Shown here: one piece after another, positions 42,209 through 50,652 of the stretch
Layout: the number at the start of each line of letters is the position of its first letter
Position numbering within the stretch: position 1 is the first letter of the stretch
Assembly (NCBI GenBank): GCA_903875445.1
Contig: CAIQWD010000016.1
Coordinates: forward strand, 62,001-126,000
Origin: an uncultured delta proteobacterium
Lineage (GTDB): Bacteria > Desulfobacterota > Desulfobulbia > Desulfobulbales > Desulfocapsaceae
Direction: 5' to 3'
DNA length: 64,000 nt
Position numbers and translations under genes: made by a program
The notes under the pieces: model-generated
What the model was told of the DNA's origin: nothing
Database searches by the model: none
The model's input: the letters and a program-made list of their open reading frames with translations, nothing else

Positions 42209-43237
42209 ATGCCGCAACTTTATTTAGACGAATACGCCAGACATCTTGCCGGTCGCAGGGTATGCATCGCCTGTCGGGAAGGCATCCTGCGCGATCATTT
42301 CGGCGAGATTGTCGCCGACATTAAATTTCTCATGCGCATGAACGTTGCTACCAGTCTCTTTCACAATCTCCCCAATCGCTTCGCCAATCAGAAGCTGTTG
42401 ACCGAGCTTGAGAAAAAACTGCCGGCCACCAACTTCGTCCGTGTCGCACCGGAACTCGATTTCTACGAGGCGGTGCTCAGTCACCCCGACAGCATAGATA
42501 AGCTCATCTTTCTTGAGCGCCGCTATCTCATGGACCGGCAGGGCAAAAAAATCAACGCTCTCACCACCGGGCGGGTACTTGAGTCCCTGGCCCATTTTGG
42601 CGATCTTATCGGCAATGTCAATTTCAAGGATGCGATGAAAAGGATCTGCGCCAAGATCGAGGCGGGGACCTGCGACCGGGTGCATATCCTGCCGGCGGGC
42701 AAGGACACCATCAAACACGAACTCTTCACCGTGGAAGGTTCGGGGACGATGATTGCCAATAACTTTATTGAGGAATTCCGACAGGTGCACACCGATGAAG
42801 AGGTGGCCATAGTCTTTCGCATTTTGACCAGCTACAAGCGAGCCGGTTTTCTCAAGCCGCGCAGCAAGGAGTATCTGAACCGCAACCGCGAGCATTTTTT
42901 TATTACCGCCATCGACGGTATCGTGGTTGGTTGCGTCGAGCAGAAGGTAATCGATGCCCAGACGGTGGAGCTGGGGGCACTGGCCATTTCCACCCGTTTT
43001 CTCAAGCAGCGGGTGGGGGTGTACACGGTGAATGCCTTTATCCGCACCATGCTGGCACTGGGCTATCGTCGTTTTATCTCACTTACCGGCAATCCCAGGC
43101 TGCAGACTCTTTTTAAGCAACTGGACTTTGTCGAGGAGAGCCCGAGCGAATACAGCCGCCGGCAGAGTGAAAGCCCAGGGGTTCCAATGTTTTATAAAGC
43201 GGTGGAGGATACCGATGAAACGTCGAGATACATTTGA
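42209..43237 (+). CDS. N-acetylglutamate synthase-like protein (reduced amino-acid-kinase part plus GNAT)
   Basis: A 342-residue protein. HELFTVEGSGTMIANNFIEEFRQ in the middle resembles the ELFT(x)xGxGT(M/L)I link between the kinase-like and acetyltransferase parts of N-acetylglutamate synthases. The C-terminal GNAT domain contains VELGALAISTRFLKQRVGVYTVNAFI, the acetyl-CoA binding strand and helix. The N-terminal 170 residues are too short for a full amino-acid-kinase domain and lack its GGxxxN motifs, so that part is degenerate or different. It may make N-acetylglutamate for arginine synthesis, but argB-argH lie 13 kb away. The start is uncertain: a TTG at 42170 is also in frame and neither has a clear ribosome site. 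Confidence 0.6.
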   Translation: MPQLYLDEYARHLAGRRVCIACREGILRDHFGEIVADIKFLMRMNVATSLFHNLPNRFANQKLLTELEKKLPATNFVRVAPELDFYEAVLSHPDSIDKLIFLERRYLMDRQGKKINALTTGRVLESLAHFGDLIGNVNFKDAMKRICAKIEAGTCDRVHILPAGKDTIKHELFTVEGSGTMIANNFIEEFRQVHTDEEVAIVFRILTSYKRAGFLKPRSKEYLNRNREHFFITAIDGIVVGCVEQKVIDAQTVELGALAISTRFLKQRVGVYTVNAFIRTMLALGYRRFISLTGNPRLQTLFKQLDFVEESPSEYSRRQSESPGVPMFYKAVEDTDETSRYI

Positions 43238-44723
43238 GGATGCCGAAACAATCAAGATATGTCAGGGGGGCATCGATTATCAAGGCATCGTGAAACATAT
43301 CAATGATGGCATAGTGATTATCCGGGAAGGAATTATCATCTTCGCCAACAATGCCTTTTATGAAATCTCCCGAAAGACACCGGAACAGGTTATCAAATCG
43401 GATTTCTCCAATTTTATCGCTGCAAAGGATCAAGAAAAAGTAGCTGCATACTGCACAAGCCGGTTCTTCAACGAAGAACTTTCCGACCGGATAGAGTTCC
43501 ACATGCCACGCGAGGATGGGGATGCAGTTATCGAAATGAAGAGCAGAGTCGTGGAGTGCGGGGGTGCCCCCGGACTGCTCGGCGCCTTGACCGATATTAC
43601 CGAACGGCGGCGGACGAGGATCGAATTACAGCGGGTCAAGGAACGACTCGAAAGCATCCTCCACGCCATGAATGAGGCCATAGTCTCTATGTCACCGAAC
43701 GGCTACAAGATACTGGCAATCAATCCGGCAGTCGAGGCACTCTATGGAATTCCGATAAGGGATTTCACCACCGGGGCTAAGCATGTCATGGATTTTGTTC
43801 ATCCGGATGACATTGAAAAGGTTAGGAAATTTTACGATAATCTCCCTGAGGTGGAATTCGATCAGGCACAGTACAGGATTATCAGCCACAACAAGAAAGT
43901 CAAATGGGTTCTTGATGAAGGGCACGTAGTCTATGCAAGAGGCGGTGCGACACGCAGGATTGATCACGTAATCAAGGATATCACAGAGGAGAAGAAGGCA
44001 ATCGATGCCCTCAGACAGAGCGAGGCCAAATACAAGGATTTTTTCAATTCGACGAGTGATATGGCCTTTGCCATCTCTCCCGAAGGAGTATTTATCGATA
44101 TCAACGATGCCGGTCTCAAGTTTTTAGGTTTTGACAATAAGGAGGAGGCGTTGGCCAACAATGTCAGAGATTTCTATGTCGATGTCGCCGAGAGAACTGA
44201 ACTTATTAAAGAGATCTACGGGAAAGGCCATGTTGTCGGCAGGCAGGTAAAATTCAAAAACAAAAAGGGAGAGCCCTTTGAGGTAGCCATTACTGCCCGC
44301 GCTAAAATGGATGATTCGGGACATATTCTCTACCATGAGGGTATCGTCCATAACATAAGCAAGGCCCTGGAAGGCCAAAGAAACAGAGTACTTCGCAACG
44401 CCGCCGGGGGTATGTGCCATTACCTCAACACGCATCTGATGCAACTCAATGGGGCGCAGACATTCATGATGGAAGACATGATCTCCCTCGATCAACTTAT
44501 CAAGGTATTCGTCCAGGGGGAAAACCCTCAGGTGGCCATCTTGGAAATCAATAAGGTCATGAAATCAATACGCTCCTTCCACCAGAGCATCAGCAATGCC
44601 TACGAAAGAATTTCCGAGGTGACCAAAGCCTTTAACCAGGCTTTTGTTTATAAAGAGGAACCCTACTCCACCGAAACCATTCTGGACATTTTTAAATCCT
44701 ATGGATACAAAGGGGACGAATAA
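43215..44723 (+). CDS. Triple-PAS signalling protein with HisKA-like end but no ATPase domain
   Basis: A 502-residue cytoplasmic protein. Three PAS domains are seen at about 18-130, 137-258 and 268-390 (for example HINDGIVIIREGIIIFANNAFYEISRKTPEQV, MNEAIVSMSPNGYKILAINPAVEALYG, FNSTSDMAFAISPEGVFIDINDAGL), with PAC ends DITERR and DITEEKK. The next segment, RNAAGGMCHYLNTHLMQLNGAQTFM with His402, resembles the dimerisation/phospho-acceptor helix of hybrid kinases (GGIAHDFNN), but the protein ends without an HATPase domain. It could be phosphorylated by another kinase or act by dimerisation. The start at 43215 has GGAGG six bases upstream and overlaps the NAGS-like stop by 23 bases, so translation is coupled. 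Confidence 0.8.
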   Translation: MKRRDTFEDAETIKICQGGIDYQGIVKHINDGIVIIREGIIIFANNAFYEISRKTPEQVIKSDFSNFIAAKDQEKVAAYCTSRFFNEELSDRIEFHMPREDGDAVIEMKSRVVECGGAPGLLGALTDITERRRTRIELQRVKERLESILHAMNEAIVSMSPNGYKILAINPAVEALYGIPIRDFTTGAKHVMDFVHPDDIEKVRKFYDNLPEVEFDQAQYRIISHNKKVKWVLDEGHVVYARGGATRRIDHVIKDITEEKKAIDALRQSEAKYKDFFNSTSDMAFAISPEGVFIDINDAGLKFLGFDNKEEALANNVRDFYVDVAERTELIKEIYGKGHVVGRQVKFKNKKGEPFEVAITARAKMDDSGHILYHEGIVHNISKALEGQRNRVLRNAAGGMCHYLNTHLMQLNGAQTFMMEDMISLDQLIKVFVQGENPQVAILEINKVMKSIRSFHQSISNAYERISEVTKAFNQAFVYKEEPYSTETILDIFKSYGYKGDE

Positions 44724-44907
44724 AGAAAACAGCGCCGATTCGGCCACTTGGGATTCAAACAAAAGGAATCATTACCGATCCATCCGGTCACTCGCAACAT
44801 GTCGCAATGGGGGGCGACAACGAACAGCGGGCAATGGAGAGGGCTCGGGAGATGATCGATTTGGAACTTGCCATGATAACGCAAGCGTAGAACATTATTG
44901 AAATGTA

Positions 44908-44935
44908 TTGACAGTTGTGAAGGGTGTGTTATTTC
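44908..44935 (+). promoter_or_regulatory. Possible sigma-70-type promoter for the PhzE-type gene
   Basis: TTGACA (44908-44913) is a perfect -35 match; TATTTC (44930-44935) after a 16-base spacer is a weak -10. A start near 44942 would give a leader of about 285 bases including the Trp-rich frame and the terminator. Position makes this plausible; the -10 is poor. Confidence 0.35.
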
Positions 44936-44996
44936 TACGGTTGGTGATGAAAATGTGTTTTCCTTTACCCAACCAAACAAGACAGCTGGACAAACC

Positions 44997-45080
44997 ATGA
45001 CAAGTGATTGCCGACAGAACCGGTGGTGCAGCGCCTCTCCTTGGCGCAGCTGGCGCATAGAGCTATTCCGGAGTCGGTAG
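44997..45080 (+). CDS. Candidate Trp-rich leader peptide (27 residues)
   Basis: ATG at 44997 begins a frame ending TAG at 45078-45080, with Trp at residues 10, 16 and 19 and seven Arg. The central sequence is NRWCSASPWRSWRIELF. It lies just before a terminator and then a gene of the anthranilate synthase superfamily, the arrangement of a trp attenuator. The Trp codons are not adjacent, as they usually are in trpL, and the ribosome site is weak, so this remains a hypothesis. Confidence 0.4.
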   Translation: MTSDCRQNRWCSASPWRSWRIELFRSR

Positions 45081-45105
45081 CATTTCAGGCTGAAACCCCC
45101 ATTTC

Positions 45106-45146
45106 AAAAAGCCCCGCAAACCTTCTCCAGGTTTGACGGGGTTTTT
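45106..45146 (+). terminator. Terminator/attenuator upstream of the PhzE-type gene
   Basis: AAAAAGCCCCGCAAACC (45106-45122) pairs with GGTTTGACGGGGTTTTT (45130-45146), with one bulged A, and ends in five T. AAACCCC at 45093-45099 could instead pair with GGGGTTT at 45138-45144, a possible competing fold. It is about 380 bases after the previous gene but only 82 before the next start, which favours an attenuator over a plain gene terminator. Confidence 0.7.
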
Positions 45147-45227
45147 CATTTCCAGCAACAGCTGTTCAGAGAAGAGCCCTCCAAGCCTGGCAAGAGCCTG
45201 CCGGGCATAACTTCAGGAGAGCGACGA

Positions 45228-47120
45228 ATGAACAGTGTGATTGCCGAAATTCTCTCGGGCAGGAGAGCTTTCTGCCTTATTCAGAGACAGGACAGCGAGG
45301 AGATCCTCGTTCTTTTCGGGCAACCAGGACAATATGAGTATCTTACCGATATTCCGAGAAAATATGGTCATGGCGGCGACCGACGGTGCTACGACAGCAT
45401 CAGCATCATCCCCTTTTGTCAGATAAAAGAGCGCGGTTTCGAGGTTCATGACGAGGGAGAAAAGATCCGCACCATTGTGGTCGAAATGCAGACCACTCTC
45501 TTCAAAAAGGACCTGTTGCGCCTCTTGCCGGATCGACCCATCCACCTTTTTGGCGATATAGAATACGACACAACCGAGGCGGAATACGCAGAAATTATCC
45601 GGCGGGTGGTGACTGACGAGATCGGCGAGGGCGAGGGAGCGAACTTTGTCATTCCGCGAAACGGCTGCGGTTGCATCGGCGGTTTTACCCTCGCTTCAGC
45701 TTGGAGTCTCTTCACTACCCTGGTGCGGGAGGATTACGGCACCTACTGGAAATATCTCTTCTACGATAGCACGCGTTTTTTTATCGGTTCGACACCGGAG
45801 CGTCATCTGCTGGTGGAAAGGGGCCGCGTCAAAATGAACCCGATCAGCGGCACCTTTCGCAAGGGTACCTCCTATGAATGCCGCCGGCATTTCAAAGAGG
45901 AACTACTGGGTTTTCTGAGCGACCCCAAGGAGATCAACGAACTCTTCATGGTGGTAGATGAGGAACTGAAGATGATGGCCCGGATGTGCAGAACGGGCGG
46001 GTCAATCGTCGGACCGCTGTTGAAAGAGATGTCCCAGCTCATCCATTCCGAATACATCCTCTCCGGGAACAGTGACCGGAATATCTTGGAACTCTTTCGG
46101 GAATCGATGTTTGCCGCCACGGTGGTCGGCAGCCCCGTCGAAAACGCTTGCCGGATAATCAAGAAATATGGACGGGCGTCGAGACGCTATTACGGCAGCG
46201 CCCTTATGCTGATAGGAAGAGACCCGGACGGCAGCGACTATCTCGATTCGCCCATTACCATCCGGACTCTTGAAATCGAGCCCACCGGAGTTTTCCATTT
46301 CAGTACCGGGGCAACTCTGGTCAAGGACTCGGTACCGGCGGAAGAGGTGCGCGAAACCGCCGCGAAATCGAGAGCCATTCTCCACCCCCTTTGCGGCAAA
46401 TCCGGCGGCCAGGTATCGCCGCCGATGCTGCCGATGCTTGCCAACGACGACGACATCGTCGAAGCCCTGCACCAACGCAACCAAGATTTATCGAACTTCT
46501 GGTTTTTTCGCCAGGATCAAACCGGCACAAGCAGGACGGGTTTTGCCCATATCTCCGTCACCATGATCGATAACGGCGATGATTTTATCCATATGCTTCG
46601 CCACCTCTGTAATTCACTGGGGATGCGAACTACGGTCATAGCTTACAACGACTACGAAGTCACCAAAGACCGAGCGGCCATCACCCTGCTTGGGCCGGGG
46701 CCGGGCAACCCGAACAACGGTGCGGATGATAAGATTCGTAAAAATATGGCGATTGCCAGGGCTTTGCTTGCCTTGGGGAAAAAGTCTCTGTTCATCTGCC
46801 TCGGCCACCAGATTCTTTGTCGCTGCCTGGGTTATCCGGTGCGGCGCAAGGAAAAGCCGTTGCAGGGCTCGCAAGTGGAAATCAACCTCTTTGGAATACG
46901 GGAGAAGGTCGGTTTTTATAACACCTTTGCCGCCTGGCAACCTGCTGCTTCGCCTTACGAATTGGCCACCCTCGACGGGCTGGAAGAACTGGCCGCTATC
47001 CGGAGCGAAAATTTCATCGGCTACCAGTTCCATCCGGAATCGATCCTCACCAAAAACGGCCAGACAATTCTGTGTCGGTCGATTGAGCATCTCATGGCGG
47101 GGATGTCGGGGCGGAGGTGA
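45228..47120 (+). CDS. Fused anthranilate synthase-family enzyme, PhzE (ADIC synthase) type
   Basis: A 630-residue fusion of a chorismate-binding synthase (about 1-400) and a class I glutamine amidotransferase (about 435-625). It resembles PhzE of phenazine producers, which makes 2-amino-2-desoxyisochorismate: IPFCQIKERGFEVHDEG, EYAEIIRRVVTDEIGEGEGANFVI, KMNPISGTFR, ELFMVVDEELKMMARMC and the GFYNTFAA stretch. The amidotransferase triad is Cys524 (CLGHQ), His602 and Glu604 (FHPES). No other phz or trp gene is in the window. It could be an ADIC synthase of an unknown pathway or an anthranilate synthase; the Trp-rich leader frame favours the second, the sequence type the first. Ribosome site AGGAGAG lies close to the ATG. 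Confidence 0.82.
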   Translation: MNSVIAEILSGRRAFCLIQRQDSEEILVLFGQPGQYEYLTDIPRKYGHGGDRRCYDSISIIPFCQIKERGFEVHDEGEKIRTIVVEMQTTLFKKDLLRLLPDRPIHLFGDIEYDTTEAEYAEIIRRVVTDEIGEGEGANFVIPRNGCGCIGGFTLASAWSLFTTLVREDYGTYWKYLFYDSTRFFIGSTPERHLLVERGRVKMNPISGTFRKGTSYECRRHFKEELLGFLSDPKEINELFMVVDEELKMMARMCRTGGSIVGPLLKEMSQLIHSEYILSGNSDRNILELFRESMFAATVVGSPVENACRIIKKYGRASRRYYGSALMLIGRDPDGSDYLDSPITIRTLEIEPTGVFHFSTGATLVKDSVPAEEVRETAAKSRAILHPLCGKSGGQVSPPMLPMLANDDDIVEALHQRNQDLSNFWFFRQDQTGTSRTGFAHISVTMIDNGDDFIHMLRHLCNSLGMRTTVIAYNDYEVTKDRAAITLLGPGPGNPNNGADDKIRKNMAIARALLALGKKSLFICLGHQILCRCLGYPVRRKEKPLQGSQVEINLFGIREKVGFYNTFAAWQPAASPYELATLDGLEELAAIRSENFIGYQFHPESILTKNGQTILCRSIEHLMAGMSGRR

Positions 47121-47248
47121 TTTTTTTCCTCTACTATCTATTGAAAAAACGGCCAAAGGTGGTAGGTAACGGACAATGATGAGGAAACAGTCCGGGTAAA
47201 TGATCCGGGCATCAAAGAAGAGTATGTCATGCTCTATTCGGAGATATT

Positions 47249-47785
47249 GTGGAAGATCAAAAAATTACAAAAGTACTCATTTCCGAGGAAGAGGTGCGCG
47301 AGACGGTGGCACGCCTTGGCGCCGATATTACCGCCCATTATCTCGGGATTACCAAGGAATTGATGGTCATCGGCCTGTTGCGGGGTTCCTTTATTTTTAT
47401 GGCGGATCTGGTACGGCAAATCAAAATTCCCCTGGTGGTCGATTTCATGACCGTTTCCAGTTACGGCGATGGCACGATAAGTAGTGGAGATGTCAAGGTT
47501 GTCATGGATCTCGACTCGTCCATAGAGGGCCGGGACGTACTCCTGGTCGAGGACATTGTCGATACCGGTCGGACCTTCAGCAAGGTGATTCGCATGATGC
47601 ACAACCGCAATCCCCGCACCCTGAAAACCTGCACCTTTTTAAATAAGCCGGGGGCCAGACTGGTTGATATCCAGCTCGATTTTTGCGGGGTGGATATCCC
47701 CAATGAATTTGCCGTCGGCTATGGTCTTGACTATGCCCAAGGCTATCGAAATCTCCCCTATGTCGGGGTACTGAAGCCGGACTGA
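47249..47785 (+). CDS. hpt: Hypoxanthine phosphoribosyltransferase
   Basis: A 178-residue purine-salvage enzyme that makes IMP or GMP from the base and PRPP. The PRPP loop is VLLVEDIVDTGRTF (about 96-109), the N-terminal KVLISEEEV is typical of Hpt, and LLRGSFIFMADLVRQI carries the PPi loop. Start GTG at 47249 with GGAG about six bases before it. It is 128 bases after the PhzE-type gene and convergent with dctM. Confidence 0.95.
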   Translation: MEDQKITKVLISEEEVRETVARLGADITAHYLGITKELMVIGLLRGSFIFMADLVRQIKIPLVVDFMTVSSYGDGTISSGDVKVVMDLDSSIEGRDVLLVEDIVDTGRTFSKVIRMMHNRNPRTLKTCTFLNKPGARLVDIQLDFCGVDIPNEFAVGYGLDYAQGYRNLPYVGVLKPD

Positions 47786-47799
47786 GAGTCAGCCTGACC

Positions 47800-49062
47800 T
47801 CAACCCAGCAGGTGGATCAACACCGTGCTCAACCAGGGAAAATAGGTGATGATCAGCAGGGTGATGAGCAAAATACCGTTAAATGGCAGGGTTGAATAAA
47901 AGAGCTCGGTTATCGGCCGTTCGAACCGGTACGAGGCGAGGAAGAGGTCCATGCCTATGGGTGGAAGGCAGTAACCAATCTGCAGATTGGTGAGAAAGAT
48001 GATCCCCAAGTGGATGGGATCGACACCATAGCCTAGGGCAATCGGCAGGATGAGGGGGACGATCAGGACTAGGGCGGAAAAGATATTGAGCATTGCCCCG
48101 ACAAGGAGCAAAAAGACGTTTAGCAGCAGCAGAAAAGTGTACTTGTCATGGATATATAGTTGAAGGAATTCGAAGAATCGGGTTGGCACTTCCTGATCGA
48201 TCAGGAAGTTGGTGGAAGCCATGGAGGCGGCGAGAACCACCAGAATCCCGCCGAACATTACCATGGACTTGCTCATAACCAAGGGCAGCTGTTTCAATGG
48301 GATATCCCGGTGGACAAGCACTTCCACCGCCAGGGCGTAGAAGGCGGTTACCGCCGCCGCCTCACCGGGCACGAAGATGCCGCCGTAGATGCCGCCGAGC
48401 AGGATAATCGGCAGGGGCAATTCCCAGGCGATGACGTGCAAGCCCTGCAGTATTTCTTTGGCGCTGTACACCGGTCTCGCTTGGCGTGGTGGGCTTTTTT
48501 TCAAGGAATAGCCGATGAGCAGGACAAGCATCAGGATACCGGGCAGGATTCCCGCGAGAAAGAGATGGTCGATTCTTACTTCGGCAATCACGCCGAACAG
48601 GATGAGGGGTAAACTGGGCGGGAAAAGCAGCCCGAGGCTGCCGCACGAGGTGATGAGTCCCATGGAAAACCTTTCCGGGTATCCCTCCTCAAGAAGTGCC
48701 GGCAACAGCAGCCCGCCGAGGGCGAAGATGGTTATCCCGGAAGCCCCGGTGAAGGCGGTGAAAACTGCACAGACGAGTAGAGTGACGACGGCGAGACCGC
48801 CCGGCAGCCAGCCGAGGAAAATCCTGGAAAAATGGAGCATCCGGATCGGAGTCTTGCTCTCCGAGAGCAGGACTCCGGTAAAAATAAAGAGCGGCAGGGA
48901 TACCAGCAGCGGGCTATCGGCCAGCCGCGCCATTTCGATGATGACGACGGAGATATCGATATCCGCAGAGTAAAAGGAAATCAGTGCCAGGGCACCGAAA
49001 ACCAGGAACAATGGCGACCTGAACAGCGCAAGAAGAAGGATGATGATTTTCAGGACGTTCAT
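47800..49062 (-). CDS. TRAP transporter large permease (DctM)
   Basis: A 420-residue inner-membrane protein with about 11-12 helices, the channel-forming subunit of a tripartite ATP-independent periplasmic transporter, driven by a Na+ or H+ gradient. DctM features include PLFIFTGVLLSESKTPIRMLHFSRIFLGWLPGGLAVVTLLVCAVFTAFTGASGIT and the end motif LTNLQIGYCLPPIGMDLFLA. Last gene of the operon, 20 bases after dctQ. With this type the substrate is usually an organic acid, but the T-component points to a distinct subgroup. Confidence 0.92.
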   Translation of the reverse strand: MNVLKIIILLLALFRSPLFLVFGALALISFYSADIDISVVIIEMARLADSPLLVSLPLFIFTGVLLSESKTPIRMLHFSRIFLGWLPGGLAVVTLLVCAVFTAFTGASGITIFALGGLLLPALLEEGYPERFSMGLITSCGSLGLLFPPSLPLILFGVIAEVRIDHLFLAGILPGILMLVLLIGYSLKKSPPRQARPVYSAKEILQGLHVIAWELPLPIILLGGIYGGIFVPGEAAAVTAFYALAVEVLVHRDIPLKQLPLVMSKSMVMFGGILVVLAASMASTNFLIDQEVPTRFFEFLQLYIHDKYTFLLLLNVFLLLVGAMLNIFSALVLIVPLILPIALGYGVDPIHLGIIFLTNLQIGYCLPPIGMDLFLASYRFERPITELFYSTLPFNGILLITLLIITYFPWLSTVLIHLLG

Positions 49063-49082
49063 GAATGTTTACGAATCTCTTG

Positions 49083-49589
49083 TTAGTCCTTGGTGAGGAG
49101 GTTTCTGCCCTGCATGACGAACAGCAGGATATATTTGATGGTCATCAGGCCAAAGGATAAAGGGAAGATCGCATTCCAGAACCAGAGCGGCAATGTCAGA
49201 GGACCTTCACCGCCGGCTTCGATTTCGCCGCGCAGAAAGAGCCACCCTGCCCAGGTCAGTCCTGCCGAGGCCAGGATGCAGAAGAAATGGGTGAGGAGCG
49301 CAAGCCAAGGATCGATTGCGGGGGGCAGCCGGCCCCCGGTAAGGTCGAGGGCGATGTGTTTGCCCTGCGAGGTGGCGGAAACTGCGCCTATCAGCCCGCA
49401 CCATAGCACCAGATAGCGCAGGAGCGGATCGATCCACAGCAAACCGCTGGAATAAAAGTACCGCAAGAAAATTTGCACACAGGCGAGGATGATCATCGCC
49501 GCCAGCAGCAGGCAGAGCAGTTTCTCTTCAACCGTATCGAGAATGGCCAATACCTTGTTGCCATGAAATAAAGTTGCAGGATTGGTCAA
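49083..49589 (-). CDS. TRAP transporter small permease (DctQ)
   Basis: A 168-residue membrane protein with four helices. KLLCLLLAAMIILACVQIFLRYF and LLWIDPLLRYLVLWCGLIGAVSATSQGKHIALDLT are typical of DctQ, which pairs with DctM. Its start overlaps the dctP stop by four bases. Confidence 0.88.
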   Translation of the reverse strand: MTNPATLFHGNKVLAILDTVEEKLLCLLLAAMIILACVQIFLRYFYSSGLLWIDPLLRYLVLWCGLIGAVSATSQGKHIALDLTGGRLPPAIDPWLALLTHFFCILASAGLTWAGWLFLRGEIEAGGEGPLTLPLWFWNAIFPLSFGLMTIKYILLFVMQGRNLLTKD

Positions 49590-50614
49590 TTGGTTTTTCC
49601 CCCTGCCGTTTTCTTTCGATATTCCCCGAGCAGGTCGATCGTCTGGTCGTAGATGGCCTTGGACAGGGAATCGGGGATAAGCCGGTTTACCGCCAGCTCT
49701 CTTTTTTCTCGCAACACCTGCGCCGTTTTCTCGTCAAATTTCTCGAATTGCGTGCCACGGTCAAGCATCACCCGCCGCGATTCCTTATTACTTTCCCGGG
49801 TTTTCTTCAGAAGAATCGGGAAGTGCACCGCCGCCGCCGCATGTATCACCTGTCGGTGCGCCTCGGAAAGGGCGGCAAATTTTTTCCCGTCGAGGGCAAA
49901 GACCCCATAGGCATAGCCGTACGGCGCGTCGATTACGTACTTGGCCTTAGTGAACCACTGCAGGACGATGGCGCCGTAAAAAGAATTATAGACCGTCTCG
50001 ATCAGGCCGCTTTGCAGAGATGATAGAACGTCGGGGATGGACAGTTGGATGGGCGTGATCCCCAAGGCCATGAGGTAGTTCTCGGAAATCGGGTCACCGG
50101 ACGGACTCCAGTTCTTTGACTGTTGCAGCTGTTCGAGGGTACTGATAGGCTTCGTCGACATGGCATAGATGAAGCCTACTTCGGTCAAGGCGATGCACTC
50201 CAACTCCTTTTCCCGAAATCGCTCCTTGAAGGTGGGAAGCAGCCCTTCTTTAACGAAATCCACCTCTTCATAGGATTCAAAGAGAGAGGGGATGGCCATA
50301 ACTCTGAAGTCCGGGACGACTGTGGCAATCCCGGTCATGGTGAAGCCGCCGCCATGCAATTGCCCAACCCGCATCTTGCGGAACATTGCCTGGTCGTCAC
50401 CCATGACGCCGCCGGGATAGATCCGGAAACCGACCTCGCCGCCGGTTTTTTCGCTCACTTCCTTGGCAAAATTCTCGAATTGTTCTACCCAGACCGACCC
50501 GGCCGGGGCAAGACTGGCAATTTTAAAGAGATGTTGAGGGGCGGCCTGGAGCCCTTGGCAGTTGCCGATGAGGACCAGAACCGTGCAGATGATCAGAGTG
50601 GTTACGCGTTGCAT
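49586..50614 (-). CDS. TRAP transporter solute-binding protein (DctP/TatP)
   Basis: A 342-residue periplasmic binding protein with a signal peptide (1-24, cleavage after LQA). It shows FKIASLAPAGSVWVEQFENFAKEVSEKTGGEVGFRIYPGGVMGDD at the N-terminus, as in DctP proteins, but lacks the conserved carboxylate-binding Arg context, reading WSPSGDPISENYLMALGITP where most have a R-x-P/G motif. The T-component beside it suggests the TatP type, whose ligands may be hydrophobic. Ribosome site GGAGACC close to the ATG. Confidence 0.9.
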   Translation of the reverse strand: MQRVTTLIICTVLVLIGNCQGLQAAPQHLFKIASLAPAGSVWVEQFENFAKEVSEKTGGEVGFRIYPGGVMGDDQAMFRKMRVGQLHGGGFTMTGIATVVPDFRVMAIPSLFESYEEVDFVKEGLLPTFKERFREKELECIALTEVGFIYAMSTKPISTLEQLQQSKNWSPSGDPISENYLMALGITPIQLSIPDVLSSLQSGLIETVYNSFYGAIVLQWFTKAKYVIDAPYGYAYGVFALDGKKFAALSEAHRQVIHAAAAVHFPILLKKTRESNKESRRVMLDRGTQFEKFDEKTAQVLREKRELAVNRLIPDSLSKAIYDQTIDLLGEYRKKTAGGKTN

Positions 50615-50652
50615 GGGGTCTCCGGGAAATACGTACTCATAGGTAAGTGGTA

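Larger units (their letters stand above)
44724..45227. other. Leader and intergenic region before the PhzE-type gene
   Basis: About 500 bases. It contains a -35-like TTGACA at 44908, a 27-codon open frame with three Trp codons at 44997-45080, a terminator at 45106-45146 and an 80-base stretch to the ATG. The part 44724-44900 shows nothing I can assign. Confidence 0.5.

Noticed and set aside
45018-45036. CCGGTGGTGCAGCG in the leader resembles the T-box sequence AGGGTGGNACCGCG
   Set aside because: The second half differs, the conserved stem I features are not seen, and the terminator lacks the complementary partner.
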